Assembly (NCBI GenBank): GCA_023634235.1
Contig: JAMKCF010000012.1
Location: forward strand, 1,967,001-2,031,000
Direction: 5' to 3'
DNA from: Pisaster brevispinus
Taxonomy: Eukaryota; Echinodermata; Asteroidea; Forcipulatida; Asteriidae
Length of the DNA: 64,000 nucleotides
Notes under the pieces: model-generated
Databases searched by the model: none
Seen by the model: only the letters and a program-made list of their open reading frames with translations
What the model was told of the DNA's origin: nothing
Shown: positions 13,701-23,294 of the stretch, piece by piece
How positions within the stretch are numbered: position 1 is the stretch's first letter
How the letters are laid out: each line of letters begins with the position of its first letter
Translations under genes and position numbers: made by a program

Positions 13701-14469
13701 CTTGCCGTCAACTCGCCGACTTGCCGTCAACTCGCCGTCAACTCATTTTCGTGCCGTCAACTCATTAAATATACATCAAAAATTTATAAATGGGGCATGG
13801 AAGTGTTAAGTCTGGGCTAAACTACATATTTCTTAAGTTATGGTTTTCGGTACAATTTCATTTACAAAAACGATTTTGTGTTGATAAATAAATAGTATAA
13901 ACACAGCAAATATAGCGCCCTCTGATGTCCATCCATAGCTTGATACTTGCATTTCACACCCATACCATGAATGGTACAGTCCAAGCTCTGTGAAAAGGAA
14001 AGATTGCGGCCAACGGCTAAGCGTTTATACTATTTATTTATCAACACAAAATCGTTTTTGTAAATGAAATTGTACCGAAAGCCATAAGAAATATGTAGTT
14101 TAGCCCAGACTTAACACTTCCATGCCCCATTTATACATTTTTGATGTATATTTAATGAGTTGACGGCACGAAAATGAGTTGACGGCGAGTTGACGGCAAG
14201 TCGGCGAGTTGACGGCAAGTAGTAGGACCGAACCTCAGACCTGGGCTAAGTCATCTCATGTCATATTCAAGTCACTCATCATAGATGTGGTTAATTTCAG
14301 ACGCAACCTCACCTTTACCGAAACCCCATCAAAATACCCCCTAGTTTATATAAAATGTTAATAATTAAAATACACAAACCTGATCCCCACTACTGCTGGC
14401 ATGATCAAGAAAAAGCGAACTCCATACACATCCACTGACATTGACAACTACACTGCTGGAGGCCGCCAT
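1741..14469 (-). CDS. ABRAXAS1/2: Abraxas-family protein (BRCC36-complex scaffold), 3' end not found
   Basis: Split gene read from high to low coordinates. Supported coding exons: 14469-14380 (starts ATGGCGGCC, 30 codons), 7619-7529 (begins EGFLFGEI and includes ISDSQI), probable 7251-7208 (VIVEIQSCIP), 5170-5104 (FYNRKGHVDKVKLL), 3388-3189 (begins HMVGWYRFRRNT, includes RETTLH), 1872-1741 (VAVKIINLGDTSHSEY). These follow the order of Abraxas1 and ABRO1/Abraxas2: MPN-like core with EGFLLGE, SDSQ, SFY, GWYRFRRNT and the NLG strand. Family members are catalytically inactive MPN scaffolds that bind BRCC36 in BRCA1-A (nuclear) or BRISC (cytoplasmic) K63-deubiquitinase complexes. Phases agree across the joins except between the third and fourth exons, where 3n+2 bases are missing, so a microexon is likely. 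The coiled-coil C-terminal exons were not recognised; they may lie outside the window. The MAAS start resembles Abraxas2, but I cannot separate the paralogues. Confidence 0.85.
1900..2170 (+). repeat. Decayed tRNA-derived SINE
   Basis: A tRNA-like head (gtgtgaccgagaggtc, then ggttcaaatcctgg as the B-box region) is followed by the same body as the better copy at 46376: tgtgtccttcagcaaggcaa, the 'ctttggatggaacgtaaagc' block and a tail near 2165. It lies antisense in the Abraxas gene. Confidence 0.65.
2260..2403. repeat. Palindromic MITE, GTGCAAGTCTCGCGCG family, copy 1
   Basis: Terminal inverted repeats begin TAGACCGTGCAAGTCTCGCG and the right end is its reverse complement. The centre contains GGGACCACTGTGGTCCC. 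The termini and centre match copies at 25447-25587, 54126-54962 and 54489-54635, so this is a dispersed non-autonomous DNA element. Confidence 0.75.
2884..3128. repeat. Near-perfect palindromic MITE, GGGCCCAATTTCATAGAGC family
   Basis: About 240 bp fold back on themselves: the left arm starts GGGCCCAATTTCATAGAGCT and the right arm ends CATGAAATTGGGCC, with matching internal blocks (GGATTACCAACCAAATTTCC and its complement). It lies just downstream of the Abraxas exon at 3189-3388. Other copies or fragments are at 367-1327, 27929-28097, 34215-34395, 35460-35598, 37532-37710 and 57128-57290. Confidence 0.8.
3383..3848 (-). repeat. 93-bp minisatellite, five units, each with a splice acceptor
   Basis: Five head-to-tail units of 93 bp, nearly identical. 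On the minus strand each unit holds a pyrimidine tract ending TTTTCTGTGCCAG followed by CATATGG. The lowest-coordinate copy is the acceptor of the Abraxas exon at 3388-3189. The unit length is 31 codons and every unit is open in the frame of that exon, so use of an upstream acceptor would add multiples of 31 hydrophobic residues without a frameshift. The continuous 285-codon ORF across the array comes from this and is not an independent gene. Confidence 0.9.
4590..4830 (-). repeat. SINE body fragment, antisense
   Basis: The region holds ttcttttacgtacattacac and gtcccatccaaaggttgaag, the complement of the body of the tRNA-derived SINE at 1900-2170. The stretch 3849-4590 shows no recognisable feature beyond Abraxas intron sequence. 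Confidence 0.5.
5205..6460. other. Abraxas intron with uncharacterised repeats
   Basis: The segment starts with aatagaccctttgcatgaca, similar to the MITE end at 61472. It contains several short open frames (about 80-100 codons) that overlap in different frames and show no domain or splice consistency. I see no supported gene. The A-rich stretch at 6246-6260 and nearby short ORFs look like repeat-derived sequence. Confidence 0.4.
6480..6700. repeat. Old interspersed repeat with tRNA-like end
   Basis: The sequence includes gatgtgggaggaaaaccccc and aatccacatgtgaggctttg, followed by a degenerate tRNA-like block (gaactgggatttgaaccggg). This order resembles an old SINE read in antisense. It is strongly diverged and lies in an Abraxas intron. 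Confidence 0.4.
7685..9860 (+). pseudogene. 5'-truncated non-LTR retrotransposon (CR1-like reverse transcriptase), decayed
   Basis: Reverse transcriptase motifs appear in order but in shifted frames: an N-terminal RT part (STWREINKLLDKY, FSSYFTNIG) at 7690-8095, motif A VFIDLSKAFDTIDH near 8410-8455, motif B GVPQGSIIGPLFF near 8590, motif C LFADDATI near 8690, and the following GVIVDDKLSW near 8920. Motif A, PQGS and FADD are typical of CR1/L2-type LINEs. Several frameshifts and stops make it inactive, and the 5' endonuclease part is absent. The 3' tail runs to about 9860, ending with aataaatgttgagttg. It sits antisense in the large first intron of the Abraxas gene, 65 bp from exon 2. Confidence 0.8.
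10472..13686. mobile_element. 3.2-kb element with ~780-bp terminal inverted repeats
   Basis: The left arm (about 10472-11250) is the inverted, roughly 10% diverged copy of the right arm (about 12909-13686). The outer ends read AGGTTGGACTCC and its complement. Each arm ends inside with a smaller palindrome, GGACGTCAGTGCA...TGCACTGACGTCC in the right copy. The 1.66-kb centre has no recognisable transposase; its open frames are short. A short hairpin with the same termini is found at 49216-49264. This is probably a non-autonomous long-TIR DNA transposon. It lies in Abraxas intron 1. Confidence 0.75.
11812..12110. repeat. AACGTTG-rich degenerate repeat
   Basis: Recurring short motifs acaacgttgt, gttgcaatttgg, aacgttttcacaac and caacaacgttgtgg occur every 20-50 bases in both orientations. 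The block lies in the middle of the long-TIR element and has no coding potential. Confidence 0.5.
13689..14230. mobile_element. Foldback element with ~220-bp arms and 8-bp target duplication
   Basis: The left arm begins GGGTCCTACTACTTGCCGTC and the right arm ends with its complement. Each arm carries four subterminal copies of GCCGTCAACTC/GACGGC. The sequence AACCTCAG is found directly before and directly after the element, consistent with an 8-bp target-site duplication as made by hAT or P superfamily transposases. It landed at the right end of the long-TIR element. Confidence 0.75.
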
Positions 14470-15553
14470 GATGGAACGAAAATACAACTTCCTTTTTAAT
14501 CTCGCGCCCGACTCTCCACGACATAATCACTTCGTATGTGTGAAAACATTCCGAACAGTCTGGCCCACAGTATCAGGTACGAAAATGTAGCAGAGAAAGA
14601 GGGGGCTAACAGCGCCACCAGCGTTGGTCATAATCACGTTAGGTTACGAGTTAGAGATAAGTGACGTCTTGGACCAAGACTACGTTGATCACAATAGTGC
14701 GTAACATGATTTTTTTTGTCTAACCTATTGGCAACCAGGGTAATTCTAAAAACACTGTTAATAAGAGCAGTCTCAAAAACGTACTTTTCACGTTAAAAAA
14801 AATATATATTTATCATTAATAACCTTGTCTTTTTCTTTACTTACAGTGTTACTTTTAGTTGATACAAGGGCATTGCAGAAGCTTTAACTATGCCTTCTCC
14901 CGGCTTTCCTCCCCTCAATGCACGACTGCAGTCTATAATAAGTTTTTGCAAATGTTTTCATAATTCCGCCCATGAAAATTATTCAGTCTTCAGTCTTTTG
15001 GGCAGTCCACCATCATACCATGCACAAACATCGCAATAAAGTATGCATTTGGCCTGTATTTAGCAAAATAATAACCCAAAATATCATAGAATTTGTTTAA
15101 TATAACTATTGTTACCCCAACTTAAAATGTTAAAAGGTAAATATAGCAAATTTTAAACTTGGTAAAAACAATATGTAAAACGCCTCTAAAATATGCTAGA
15201 TTACCCCTGAGAGCACAACACATATGCTTTAAAAAAAAATTGTTGTTGAAAACTACAACGAACAGCAGCCTTAATAAAGTAGGCTGGCCCCGGACCCACG
15301 CCGTAATGGCTTTGCTCACTTGTTGGTCTCGTAAAAATGCCCAACACGCAATAGTTTCATCCTGTGGCTGGAATATTGTTTCTACATACACGACAAGGGT
15401 GTGGTACACGATAAAACTGGTTGAAAACGGACCCAGATATAATGCTGTTGATAAAATTCTCATTGACTTTTACCATCCCTGCGCCAAAGGATGCAAACGC
15501 ACAGCATCTATGTAGCGTGCATCGCACTGGATGGCCAATGAGCATGCAACGTT
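14470..15553. other. Presumed Abraxas promoter side and intergenic DNA
   Basis: This stretch is immediately upstream of the Abraxas ATG (14469). The proximal part (to about 14660) is GC-richer, with ctcgcgcccg near 14500, and may hold the promoter, but I cannot point to a TATA box or a specific site. From 14700 to 15550 I see only short ORFs without recognisable domains. Confidence 0.3.
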
Positions 15554-15555
15554 GA

Positions 15556-15653
15556 AACCGATTTCACAAAGAGCTAAGCAGGCTGATCTTAACTGCGAAT
15601 CAATCTGAACTGCTAAGCAACATGTGACGTCACAATACGAATCACTATGGTAA
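15556..15653. repeat. Left half of a MITE split by two LTR elements
   Basis: The segment begins ccgatttcacaaagagctaa. It is continued by 24817-24867, ending ctttgtgaaatcgagcc, after two LTR retrotransposons. Intact relatives are at about 33199-33322 and 34731-34854, and a diverged one at 37398-37527. Joining the halves recreates the expected element order. Confidence 0.75.
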
Positions 15654-16253
15654 TGTAAGGATGATTTCCCACTGTTATCTCTAGAATTCCCAAATAGTTG
15701 TTAACACCTCAACAGGTGGCCCTTATCCTCTGTCAGCCCATTTCCAGTAAAGCCACCACTCACATTCCTGGGCTATGACATCCAGGTCTCCCAGTACTGA
15801 CCAGTACCATCCACCATGCACCCACCCCCACCCCCACCCCCACCCCCTGTTGACCATTACATAATCTCACTTCTAGGTAATGATGTCACCAATCTTATGT
15901 TATTTCTGTGTGACATCATTTCTAAATTAAGAGTTCCCCCACCACCAAAATCCTATATAACCTCTGCCCAACATTCACTCTGGGCCTCGACTACTCCTTC
16001 AACTTTCTCTTTACAAGAGACTCGCATCTCAAACCTACGAGCTAGGTCCAGCACCTCTGTAACAATTGTACTGCTATAAGTCAACTTGTAAATAAACCAA
16101 GACCAGACCCAGACAATTGTCTCAAGTGTTTTTCTTCAGTTGTTGCCACCATTCTACACTCCAGTCCGCTCACATCACGTTTCTTCTAGTCTAGTTAACC
16201 AGAGTGTTGCCAATATAATACTGCCATATAACATATAAATCTCTGCGTTACAC

Positions 16254-17316
16254 TGGTAGCAGCGGTGTTACTCGCACAAGCCGTCTTCTGGAGTTTCTTC
16301 TGTTCTTCTTTAATATCTTGGAACTTGACATCATGAAGTTAATCTGTGCGCTGACATGTTCCAAATTCGTCCCACAGTCAGAGCTCCGATGTTGATCTTC
16401 TAGTCTCCTTATCTTCAATTTCTCCTGAGTGTTCCTGATCCTTTTGCTGCCCTCTGAACATTTTAAATGTTTCATCGCTCCTGTTTGCTTCATTTTCTGA
16501 ACATTGTTCCATCGTCTCCTTGGACCCCATCGTTCCTGTTTTCCTGCTCTTCGTTCCTGTCTTCAAGCTCCGTGTTCCTGCTTCCATTGTCTTCACAATC
16601 TCTATGACAAAGCCGTGCTTCCACCTGAAATGACATCTTTTGGTCCTAGATTGGTTGCCTCCACCTTGGCTGTCTCCTGTCGTCTCATCTGATTTCTGTT
16701 CTTCTAGCTGCTCTTCGTTCCTGTCTCCGTGTTCTTTGTTTCCTGTTCCTGCCCCAAACTGTTCTTCTTTCGAACTGTTCATGTTTTTATCGCCGATATT
16801 CGTCACCATAACTGTTTCTCTGCCGTTCCTGTTCCCTGTTGTTATCGCCACGTCCGTCCATCATCACCGTCATCCTCTGTCGTCAAAGCATCGATGCATC
16901 GCCAAGAAGAGCCGATAAGTTATTTCATATCTCTTTGAACTCTTTACATTGATTTTACATGCCCTCACAACGTCTTGTATTTATTGCTGTCATTGTTGTT
17001 TTCTCAATGACCTGTACTTCATACATTTTTTTTTTGCGATTGCATATCCAATATTTCTGTCATCTTTGCTTTATTTGACCTTTACTTTGCATTTTTTTTT
17101 TTTTTTTTGCTTGTTTAATTACATTTACATGCACAATATTTTATCTTGCCTAATGCGCATCGATTTATCTCATTGATTTGCCTTTGATTTTTTGGTCAAA
17201 GTAATTTATGTCAAGTGGTGTTAATTTATGATCCAGGCTTTCTTCTCGTTCATTTTTGTTATTACCTAATATTATCTTCTTATTGTTATTTTCTGCCGGT
17301 CTGCCATAGTTTTGTT
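16254..17316 (+). other. Leader of element A
   Basis: About 1 kb lies between the primer-binding site and the first plausible ATG (17317). It is T-rich, with several homopyrimidine runs (for example 17090-17108), and has no convincing ORF. It presumably contains packaging signals, but none can be identified by eye. Confidence 0.4.
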
Positions 17317-18654
17317 ATGTTTTCTCCATCTGCCGGTGGTTATGTATCCAACCAATCAATTCCTCCACCAGTTTTGGATTCCCTTTGTTCCATTATTAAG
17401 GACTGTATGTCCATGATGCAGGAATTTTCACTTGTGATCAAAGACATCCACTTGTCCTGTCTTTCGGGCCAATCTCGCTATTACTCTCCTCGTCGATATT
17501 CACCATCTCCTCCCCGTTACCGTTCTCCTAGTCCTCGTCGCAATCACCGATATTCACGTGAACATCGCCGATATTCACGTGAACATAGCCACTCTCGTGA
17601 CACCCGTCACAGATCACCAAGTCCCCGTCCCAGTCGCTATGACCGTAGCTCCCATGACAGCCGTTACTCCAGTAGTAGCCGCCGTCCTGAGTCCCCTTAT
17701 GGAGGTCGTCATAGTTCACGGTCACACAGTCATACCAGACCACACAGTCGTGATCGAGATGACCGATCACAACGTTGTGACCCCTCCCCACCTTCTCTTC
17801 CACCTGAGAAGCGCTCCACACCTTCAGTGTCTGAGCCCCCTGTCACCAAGCCCGTATATGTCAATAGTATTTTCACTCAGACCCCCATAGCAACTACATC
17901 CGCTCCTCCCACTAAAGCTTGCAACTTTCAACCTTCATCATTTGCTATTGATGCAGACCTTATTTGTACTCTTTCCTCCAAGGGTTACAACATTAAGCAA
18001 TGTCAACAAGATGACCCAGACCTTTCATTGGTTATTTCTTGGGTCGAAAATGGATCCCGTCCCCAACGTTCCACATTACCCAAGCAATCGCATGTCTCAC
18101 GTCGCCTATGGTTGGATTTCCATAAACTCAACCTAGTCGATGGTATTCTATGCCGACACTATCAGCCTTCATTTGCTGCTAAGCGTATCAATCAAGTAAT
18201 CATCCCCACCTCCCTACAACCCACAGTCCTTGCCTATCTACATGGTAACTCCTCTTGCAAACAAAATGTCCACATGGTAATTAAACAATCTCTGAAAGTG
18301 TGTTACTGGCCTAACATTCGTAATGATGTAACAAAGTATTGCCAAACTTTCCACCAAACCGAGATTACATGTACCTCCCCCACTCAGCCTAAGGTTCGCA
18401 CAAGTACTCCTACCAAATCAAAGCATTGTGCTAAACCCAAGCTCTATTCTCCAACCTCTGGATCGGGTTTGCTGCCCATTCCAAAACAACAGCTCTCTCC
18501 TGTTGTTGTTTTTCTCCACTCCCCTACAGCCCCAACCATCACCCACTCTACCTCTACCTACCCTCCCTACTCTCTGCCCATAACCCTACGCCCAACTCCA
18601 TCATTCAAATTTCCTTCAACCCCAATTCATTTGCCTTCTGACCGCAGTCGATAA
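17317..18654 (+). CDS. SR-rich Gag-like/integrase-linker fusion ORF of element A
   Basis: An intact ORF of 445 codons from the ATG at 17317 (upstream in-frame residues exist but lack a better start). Residues about 55-170 form a strongly Arg/Ser/Tyr/His-rich region (motifs such as YSPRRYSPSPP, RYSREHRRYSREH), like an RNA-binding SR domain. Residues about 210-370 match the linker and zinc-binding end of gypsy integrase in element B (compare QVIIPTSLQ here with QVIVPHSLQ there). The HHCC residues are mostly lost and the DDE catalytic core is absent. The tail resembles the Pro-rich end of the B polyprotein. Likely role: an RNA-binding structural protein of a parasitic retrotransposon. The open frame together with identical LTRs suggests recent activity. 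Confidence 0.75.
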   Translation: MFSPSAGGYVSNQSIPPPVLDSLCSIIKDCMSMMQEFSLVIKDIHLSCLSGQSRYYSPRRYSPSPPRYRSPSPRRNHRYSREHRRYSREHSHSRDTRHRSPSPRPSRYDRSSHDSRYSSSSRRPESPYGGRHSSRSHSHTRPHSRDRDDRSQRCDPSPPSLPPEKRSTPSVSEPPVTKPVYVNSIFTQTPIATTSAPPTKACNFQPSSFAIDADLICTLSSKGYNIKQCQQDDPDLSLVISWVENGSRPQRSTLPKQSHVSRRLWLDFHKLNLVDGILCRHYQPSFAAKRINQVIIPTSLQPTVLAYLHGNSSCKQNVHMVIKQSLKVCYWPNIRNDVTKYCQTFHQTEITCTSPTQPKVRTSTPTKSKHCAKPKLYSPTSGSGLLPIPKQQLSPVVVFLHSPTAPTITHSTSTYPPYSLPITLRPTPSFKFPSTPIHLPSDRSR

Positions 18655-20187
18655 TTTAATTGCAACAGCTTGTTTCGGATAAGATCTTTGTTATGATTCA
18701 TGCCACACTTAATTTTCCATTGTATAAACTTGGTATTGTATTGTGTGTAGGCCCAGCATTTGATTTCTTTTGCCATAACTTTAATTTCAATAACTGTATG
18801 TAATTGCGATATTGTTGGTCATATATAATTTCATTCTAAGCAATTATTCTACTCATTCATCAACTTTTACTCGAGTTTACCAGTTCATCTGTATAATTAT
18901 CCAGTGGTTATCTTGCCATTATTATTTTTCATGTTCAAATGTTTACAAAGTTTGAATGCTTTACCAATGTAAATTTGTTGTGCTTACTTAAATTTCCAAA
19001 TTCATTCTATACTTGTACTTGGTTTACTTTTGATAATTATGGTAACTTTTCATTTATACCTTGAAAATGGGGACATTTTCTTTTCTCCAGATAAAAGTAG
19101 TGTAAGGATGATTTCCCACTGTTATCTCTAGAATTCCCAAATAGTTGTTAACACCTCAACAGGTGGCCCTTATCCTCTGTCAGCCCATTTCCAGTAAAGC
19201 CACCACTCACATTCCTGGGCTATGACATCCAGGTCTCCCAGTACTGACCAGTACCATCCACCATGCACCCACCCCCACCCCCACCCCCACCCCCTGTTGA
19301 CCATTACATAATCTCACTTCTAGGTAATGATGTCACCAATCTTATGTTATTTCTGTGTGACATCATTTCTAAATTAAGAGTTCCCCCACCACCAAAATCC
19401 TATATAACCTCTGCCCAACATTCACTCTGGGCCTCGACTACTCCTTCAACTTTCTCTTTACAAGAGACTCGCATCTCAAACCTACGAGCTAGGTCCAGCA
19501 CCTCTGTAACAATTGTACTGCTATAAGTCAACTTGTAAATAAACCAAGACCAGACCCAGACAATTGTCTCAAGTGTTTTTCTTCAGTTGTTGCCACCATT
19601 CTACACTCCAGTCCGCTCACATCACGTTTCTTCTAGTCTAGTTAACCAGAGTGTTGCCAATATAATACTGCCATATAACATATAAATCTCTGCGTTACAG
19701 TAATACTGTAACACAGTATATTGTTGTGTGCTACTTGAGCGGCCGATAACTAAATGTTACAGATATACAGTAGACGACAGAAAGAGGAAGGCAGACACGT
19801 ACTGTATACTGGGCTGTATTGGAATTTTATTGTATTATTCCTGGCTGATGGTTAGACAAAGAAAACTGGATTGGGCCACATGGGCTAACCAGACTACCGA
19901 GAAAAGCAGAGAATGAACTAAGAATTAAACTGTATGGACAATATATAGAGGATTTGTAAATCTTGGTCACTGACCGGATAATAGTGGTGGTCAGTGCAGG
20001 TCCATGGGGGTATCCAGTGGGCCTACCACATGGGTGATTTATGGGCTTGAGTGCATGGTCAAGGAAGTGGACGGAAGCTTGATAATTGGGGATAATGGGG
20101 TTAAGGTTGGAAGGAGGCTGTGTTTCTAATAGGGACAATTATTCTTAAAATAATTACTGGTGATGACAGCTAGATTCAGGGTTTACA

Positions 20188-20646
20188 TTATTTCCATGTG
20201 GGGGAAGAAAATGTCCTCATTTTCAAAAAAATAAAATAAAAATCAAGAGTGAACATAAAATACTGTTATTTAAGAAAATTGGAGCGTCAGAGGTGGTTTT
20301 AACAATAAAAGGAGAACTTAAAAAGTGGCACAATACCAACTAATGTTGACTGGGGGAATACTTGAATGTATGTACATAAATAAAAGTGTGTGAACCAAGT
20401 AGAAAAGTGCACCGTTAAAATACATACTAATTGAGTACAATACAAGGCATATAAGCATAGGCAAAGTAATAAGGAAACATTAAGCAAATAACAACGAGAA
20501 AATGTAACAGTAAATTAACAAGAATGCAAAATCTAGTAGAAGGAGTTGTATTTCTAATATATAAAATAAACACTGGTAGTGGTAGTTGAATTTAAAACCA
20601 ACGAATACAGATAAAAATCAATATTACAGGCAACAAATCCTACTGA
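20188..20646 (-). other. 3' untranslated region of element B
   Basis: About 460 bp lie between the integrase stop and the 3' LTR. The purine/pyrimidine-rich block next to the LTR (minus strand gaggacattttcttccccc) is the presumed polypurine-tract region. It is shared with element A. Confidence 0.5.
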
Positions 20647-23050
20647 CTAAGATGAAGAATAAGTAAATCGTAGTGGTGGGTTGACAACTCTGCCGCTGCG
20701 TGTACGCTGTGCAGGGACAGGAGTTGGTGATCGGTAGGGTGGTGATGGACGTAATGGGAGAATTGGATCAGAGGGTGGTGGTGTGGGTGTCGGAGGTGCA
20801 GAATTGTGGGGCACAAGTGGAAGTGAACCAGAGAGTGCACTATAAATCGGTAATGGATATGAATTGGTAGCCAGGGGACGTGGCAGTGGCAGTAAACCAC
20901 GGCTCTGGTCAATGGGAGAAATGTAAGGTTTTAACCTGTTGTAATGGACCCGTTGAGGTTTGGACTTCGGGTCATGGATGTCAACAATGTTATATGTGAC
21001 TGGTTTGTCCTCCACAGAGGGGTGAGATGAGAGGACCTTATAGGGGCCTTTCCACCGTGCGGCAAGCTTCAGGCGGGACCTCGCGGGATCGTCCCTCCAA
21101 ACTAATTGACCAGGTTGAAATGGTTTAAATTTTTCTCGTGAATCATACCCAGCCTTTTGTGAAGCACTGGCAAGATCCTGATTAGCCTTGGCATGAGCAA
21201 AAGCAGAAGTCAGCCGGGAATGAAGAGAGGTAGCATATGATTGCGGTGATGTAAAGTGTTGGGGAGAGGGGGATCCAAGAAGGATGTTAGCGGGAAGGCG
21301 AGGTTCCCTTCCCTTGGCAAGATAAAATGGGGAATACCCGGTGGAGGAATGAACAGTAGAATTGTAGGCCAATTCCACTTGACGGAGAACATCATCCCAT
21401 TCACTAGTGGTGGACGTGGACAGATATTTGCAAAGTTGGTCTTTCAAATTCCTATTAAAACGCTCCACCTGACCATCCGATTGTGGGTGATAAGGGGACG
21501 TACGGGTCTTTTTGATACCCAGGAGTTGACACAATTCGTGAATGAGGGCACTGTCAAATTGGCGCCCCTGATCAGTGTGTAGGGCTTCGGGGATGCCATG
21601 TTCAGATATGTAGCGATCAAAAATACATCTCGCAACGGATTTTGCCGTTTGGTCATGGAGTGGATATAAATTAACATACTTTGTGAATTGATCCATGATT
21701 ACAAGAATGTAGCGATGATGTTTAGTCGTTGGGGGCAGTTCAGTAATGTCAGCAAAGACACGTTGAAATGGGTGGCTAGATAGACATATGGTCATGGGGG
21801 CTCTAGTCCGCGGAATAGGATTTCGGCGTGACTCACAAGCACGACAAGTCCGACAATGGTTGTCAATGTCGCGACGGATGTAAGGCCAATAGCACATAGA
21901 AATGGACCGCTGGAATGTTTTGTCCGAACTAAAATGACCGGCAAGCCGATCACCGTGGAGAAGGGATAGAACAAGGGACTGTAGTGAGTGTGGAACGATT
22001 ACCTGATTCACACGAGGTTTACCGAAGGTTGGTTGTGATCGGCGATATAACACACGATCAATCACAAGAAGGTTATTGAAATCAAGGCAAAGCCGACGGA
22101 TAGTACGAGAGTGATGACGTAATTGAGCGCGGGATGGGCGGTCGCCAAGTGTGACCCAAGTTATGACTTGTTGAATATTAGGGTCCAATTGTTGTGCATG
22201 ACGTAAATCATAACCCATGTCTGAGAGGTTAAAGCAACCCCTATCATTATCGGAAGTACCATGAGATTGCGAGTGAGTGGGGGATGGGGGCAAAGATGGG
22301 TTTGATTGGGAAGGAGCCTGCACCGATGCACATAAAGAGGCATGTTCTGGGGCGGTTTGTGTACTTGGGGGTGGTATGGTGAGTTGAGGGGTGGGGCAAC
22401 TGGAAACTGATTTATCCTGTGTGCTAAGCTTGTCAACAATTGGGGGTCGACGGGAAAGAGCATCTGCATTGGCATGGCGGGCACCATCACGATGGATGAT
22501 GAGCCAGTCATAGGGGTCAAGTTCAAGAGCCCAACGGGACCGACGGCCAGTGCGGTCATTATCGACGGTTAGTTTTCGCAAACCAACTAGGGGTTTATGG
22601 TCAGTCACGATAGTGAATGGTGAGCATGCTAGATAGTGGCGAAAGTGACGGATCGACCACACAATGGCCCACAGTTCACGATCATAAGTGGACCATCGCC
22701 TCTCTGCGGCAGTAAGAACGTGACTTGCATATGCAATTACTCGTTCACGTCCATTTTGAACTTGGGACAATACAGAACCTACAGCACAGTTGGAAGCATC
22801 AGTGAAAAGAATGAACGGCTTTGTACTGTCTGGGTATGCCATAATGGGTGGATGGGTTAATGCATCACGGAGGGAGGTAAATGCATTGTCACACTCGAGG
22901 TTCCAATCATAAGGAACACCTTTTTGAGTGAGACGGTGGAGAGGTGTGGCAATATGGGCGAAGTTTTTAACGAAACGCCGATAATAAGAACAGAGGCCAA
23001 GAAATGATCGAACCTCTGTGGGATTGCGTGGACGGGGCCATGTATGAACC
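20647..23050 (-). CDS. Gypsy Pol fragment: RT thumb, RNase H, integrase
   Basis: A long open frame. From about 23050 the end of the reverse transcriptase reads RPRNPTEVRSFLGLCSYYRR and continues into FTDASNCAVGSVLSQ, the first RNase H strand with its Asp. YDRELWAIVWSIRHFRHYL, TDHKPL and ADALSRRPP complete the tethered RNase H of Ty3/gypsy elements. The integrase has the zinc-binding H...HFSSDKT...C..C set, then the core with FADITELPP, a TDQGRQF Asp region and SDGQVERFNRNLK with the catalytic Glu, so the DDE triad appears complete. A Pro-rich tail ends FTYSSS. The ATG at 22842 is internal to RNase H and is not a natural start. The RT fingers and palm with the YxDD site are missing. Confidence 0.85.
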
Positions 23051-23059
23051 CTGTCAGTG

Positions 23060-23294
23060 TTAGATGGGTCAAAGCAGCACCACTCAATCGCGTGGGTAAT
23101 AAAGATGGCAAGAGGACATGGGCGGGGTGAGCATGGGAGTTGGCTTTAACGGCCACCTCAAACCGCCGGCACCATAACTTGAACTCTTCTTTTCCATCAC
23201 CGGTAAAAGGGGCCGGGAGTTCTGCCTTGATGTAAGGAAGCTGAGGAGCAGCGGGCAGGGTGGAGCTAGTGGGTGGGCTGGGTGGCGGGGACAT
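23060..23294 (-). CDS. Gag N-terminal fragment of element B
   Basis: From the ATG at 23294 the frame encodes a Pro-rich start (MSPPPSPPTSS) and a gypsy Gag-like segment (PFTGDGKEEFKLWCRRFEVA) that resembles the start of the retrotransposon Gag capsid domain. At about 23060 it runs into the RT thumb coding sequence, but in a different frame, so translation continues into nonsense. This marks the internal deletion joint. Confidence 0.7.

Larger units (their letters stand above)
15654..19699 (+). mobile_element. Non-autonomous LTR retrotransposon (element A)
   Basis: Identical-looking 599-bp LTRs lie at 15654-16252 and 19101-19699, starting TGTAAGG and ending GCGTTACA. The 4-bp target duplication GTAA flanks the unit (15650-15653 and 19700-19703). 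One base after the 5' LTR is a TGGTAGCAG primer-binding site (16254-16262) matching the 3' end of initiator tRNA-Met. The region just before the 3' LTR (gaaaatggggacattttctt) matches that of the neighbouring element B. The LTR holds a CCTATATAACC TATA-like site and an AATAAA. The interior lacks reverse transcriptase, RNase H and the integrase core, so it must move with help in trans. Confidence 0.88.

Noticed and set aside
15816..16079. An 87-codon ORF with a Pro run, repeated at 19263-19526.
   Set aside because: It lies wholly inside both LTRs of element A. It is repeated because the LTRs are, and its start is a CCACCC microsatellite.
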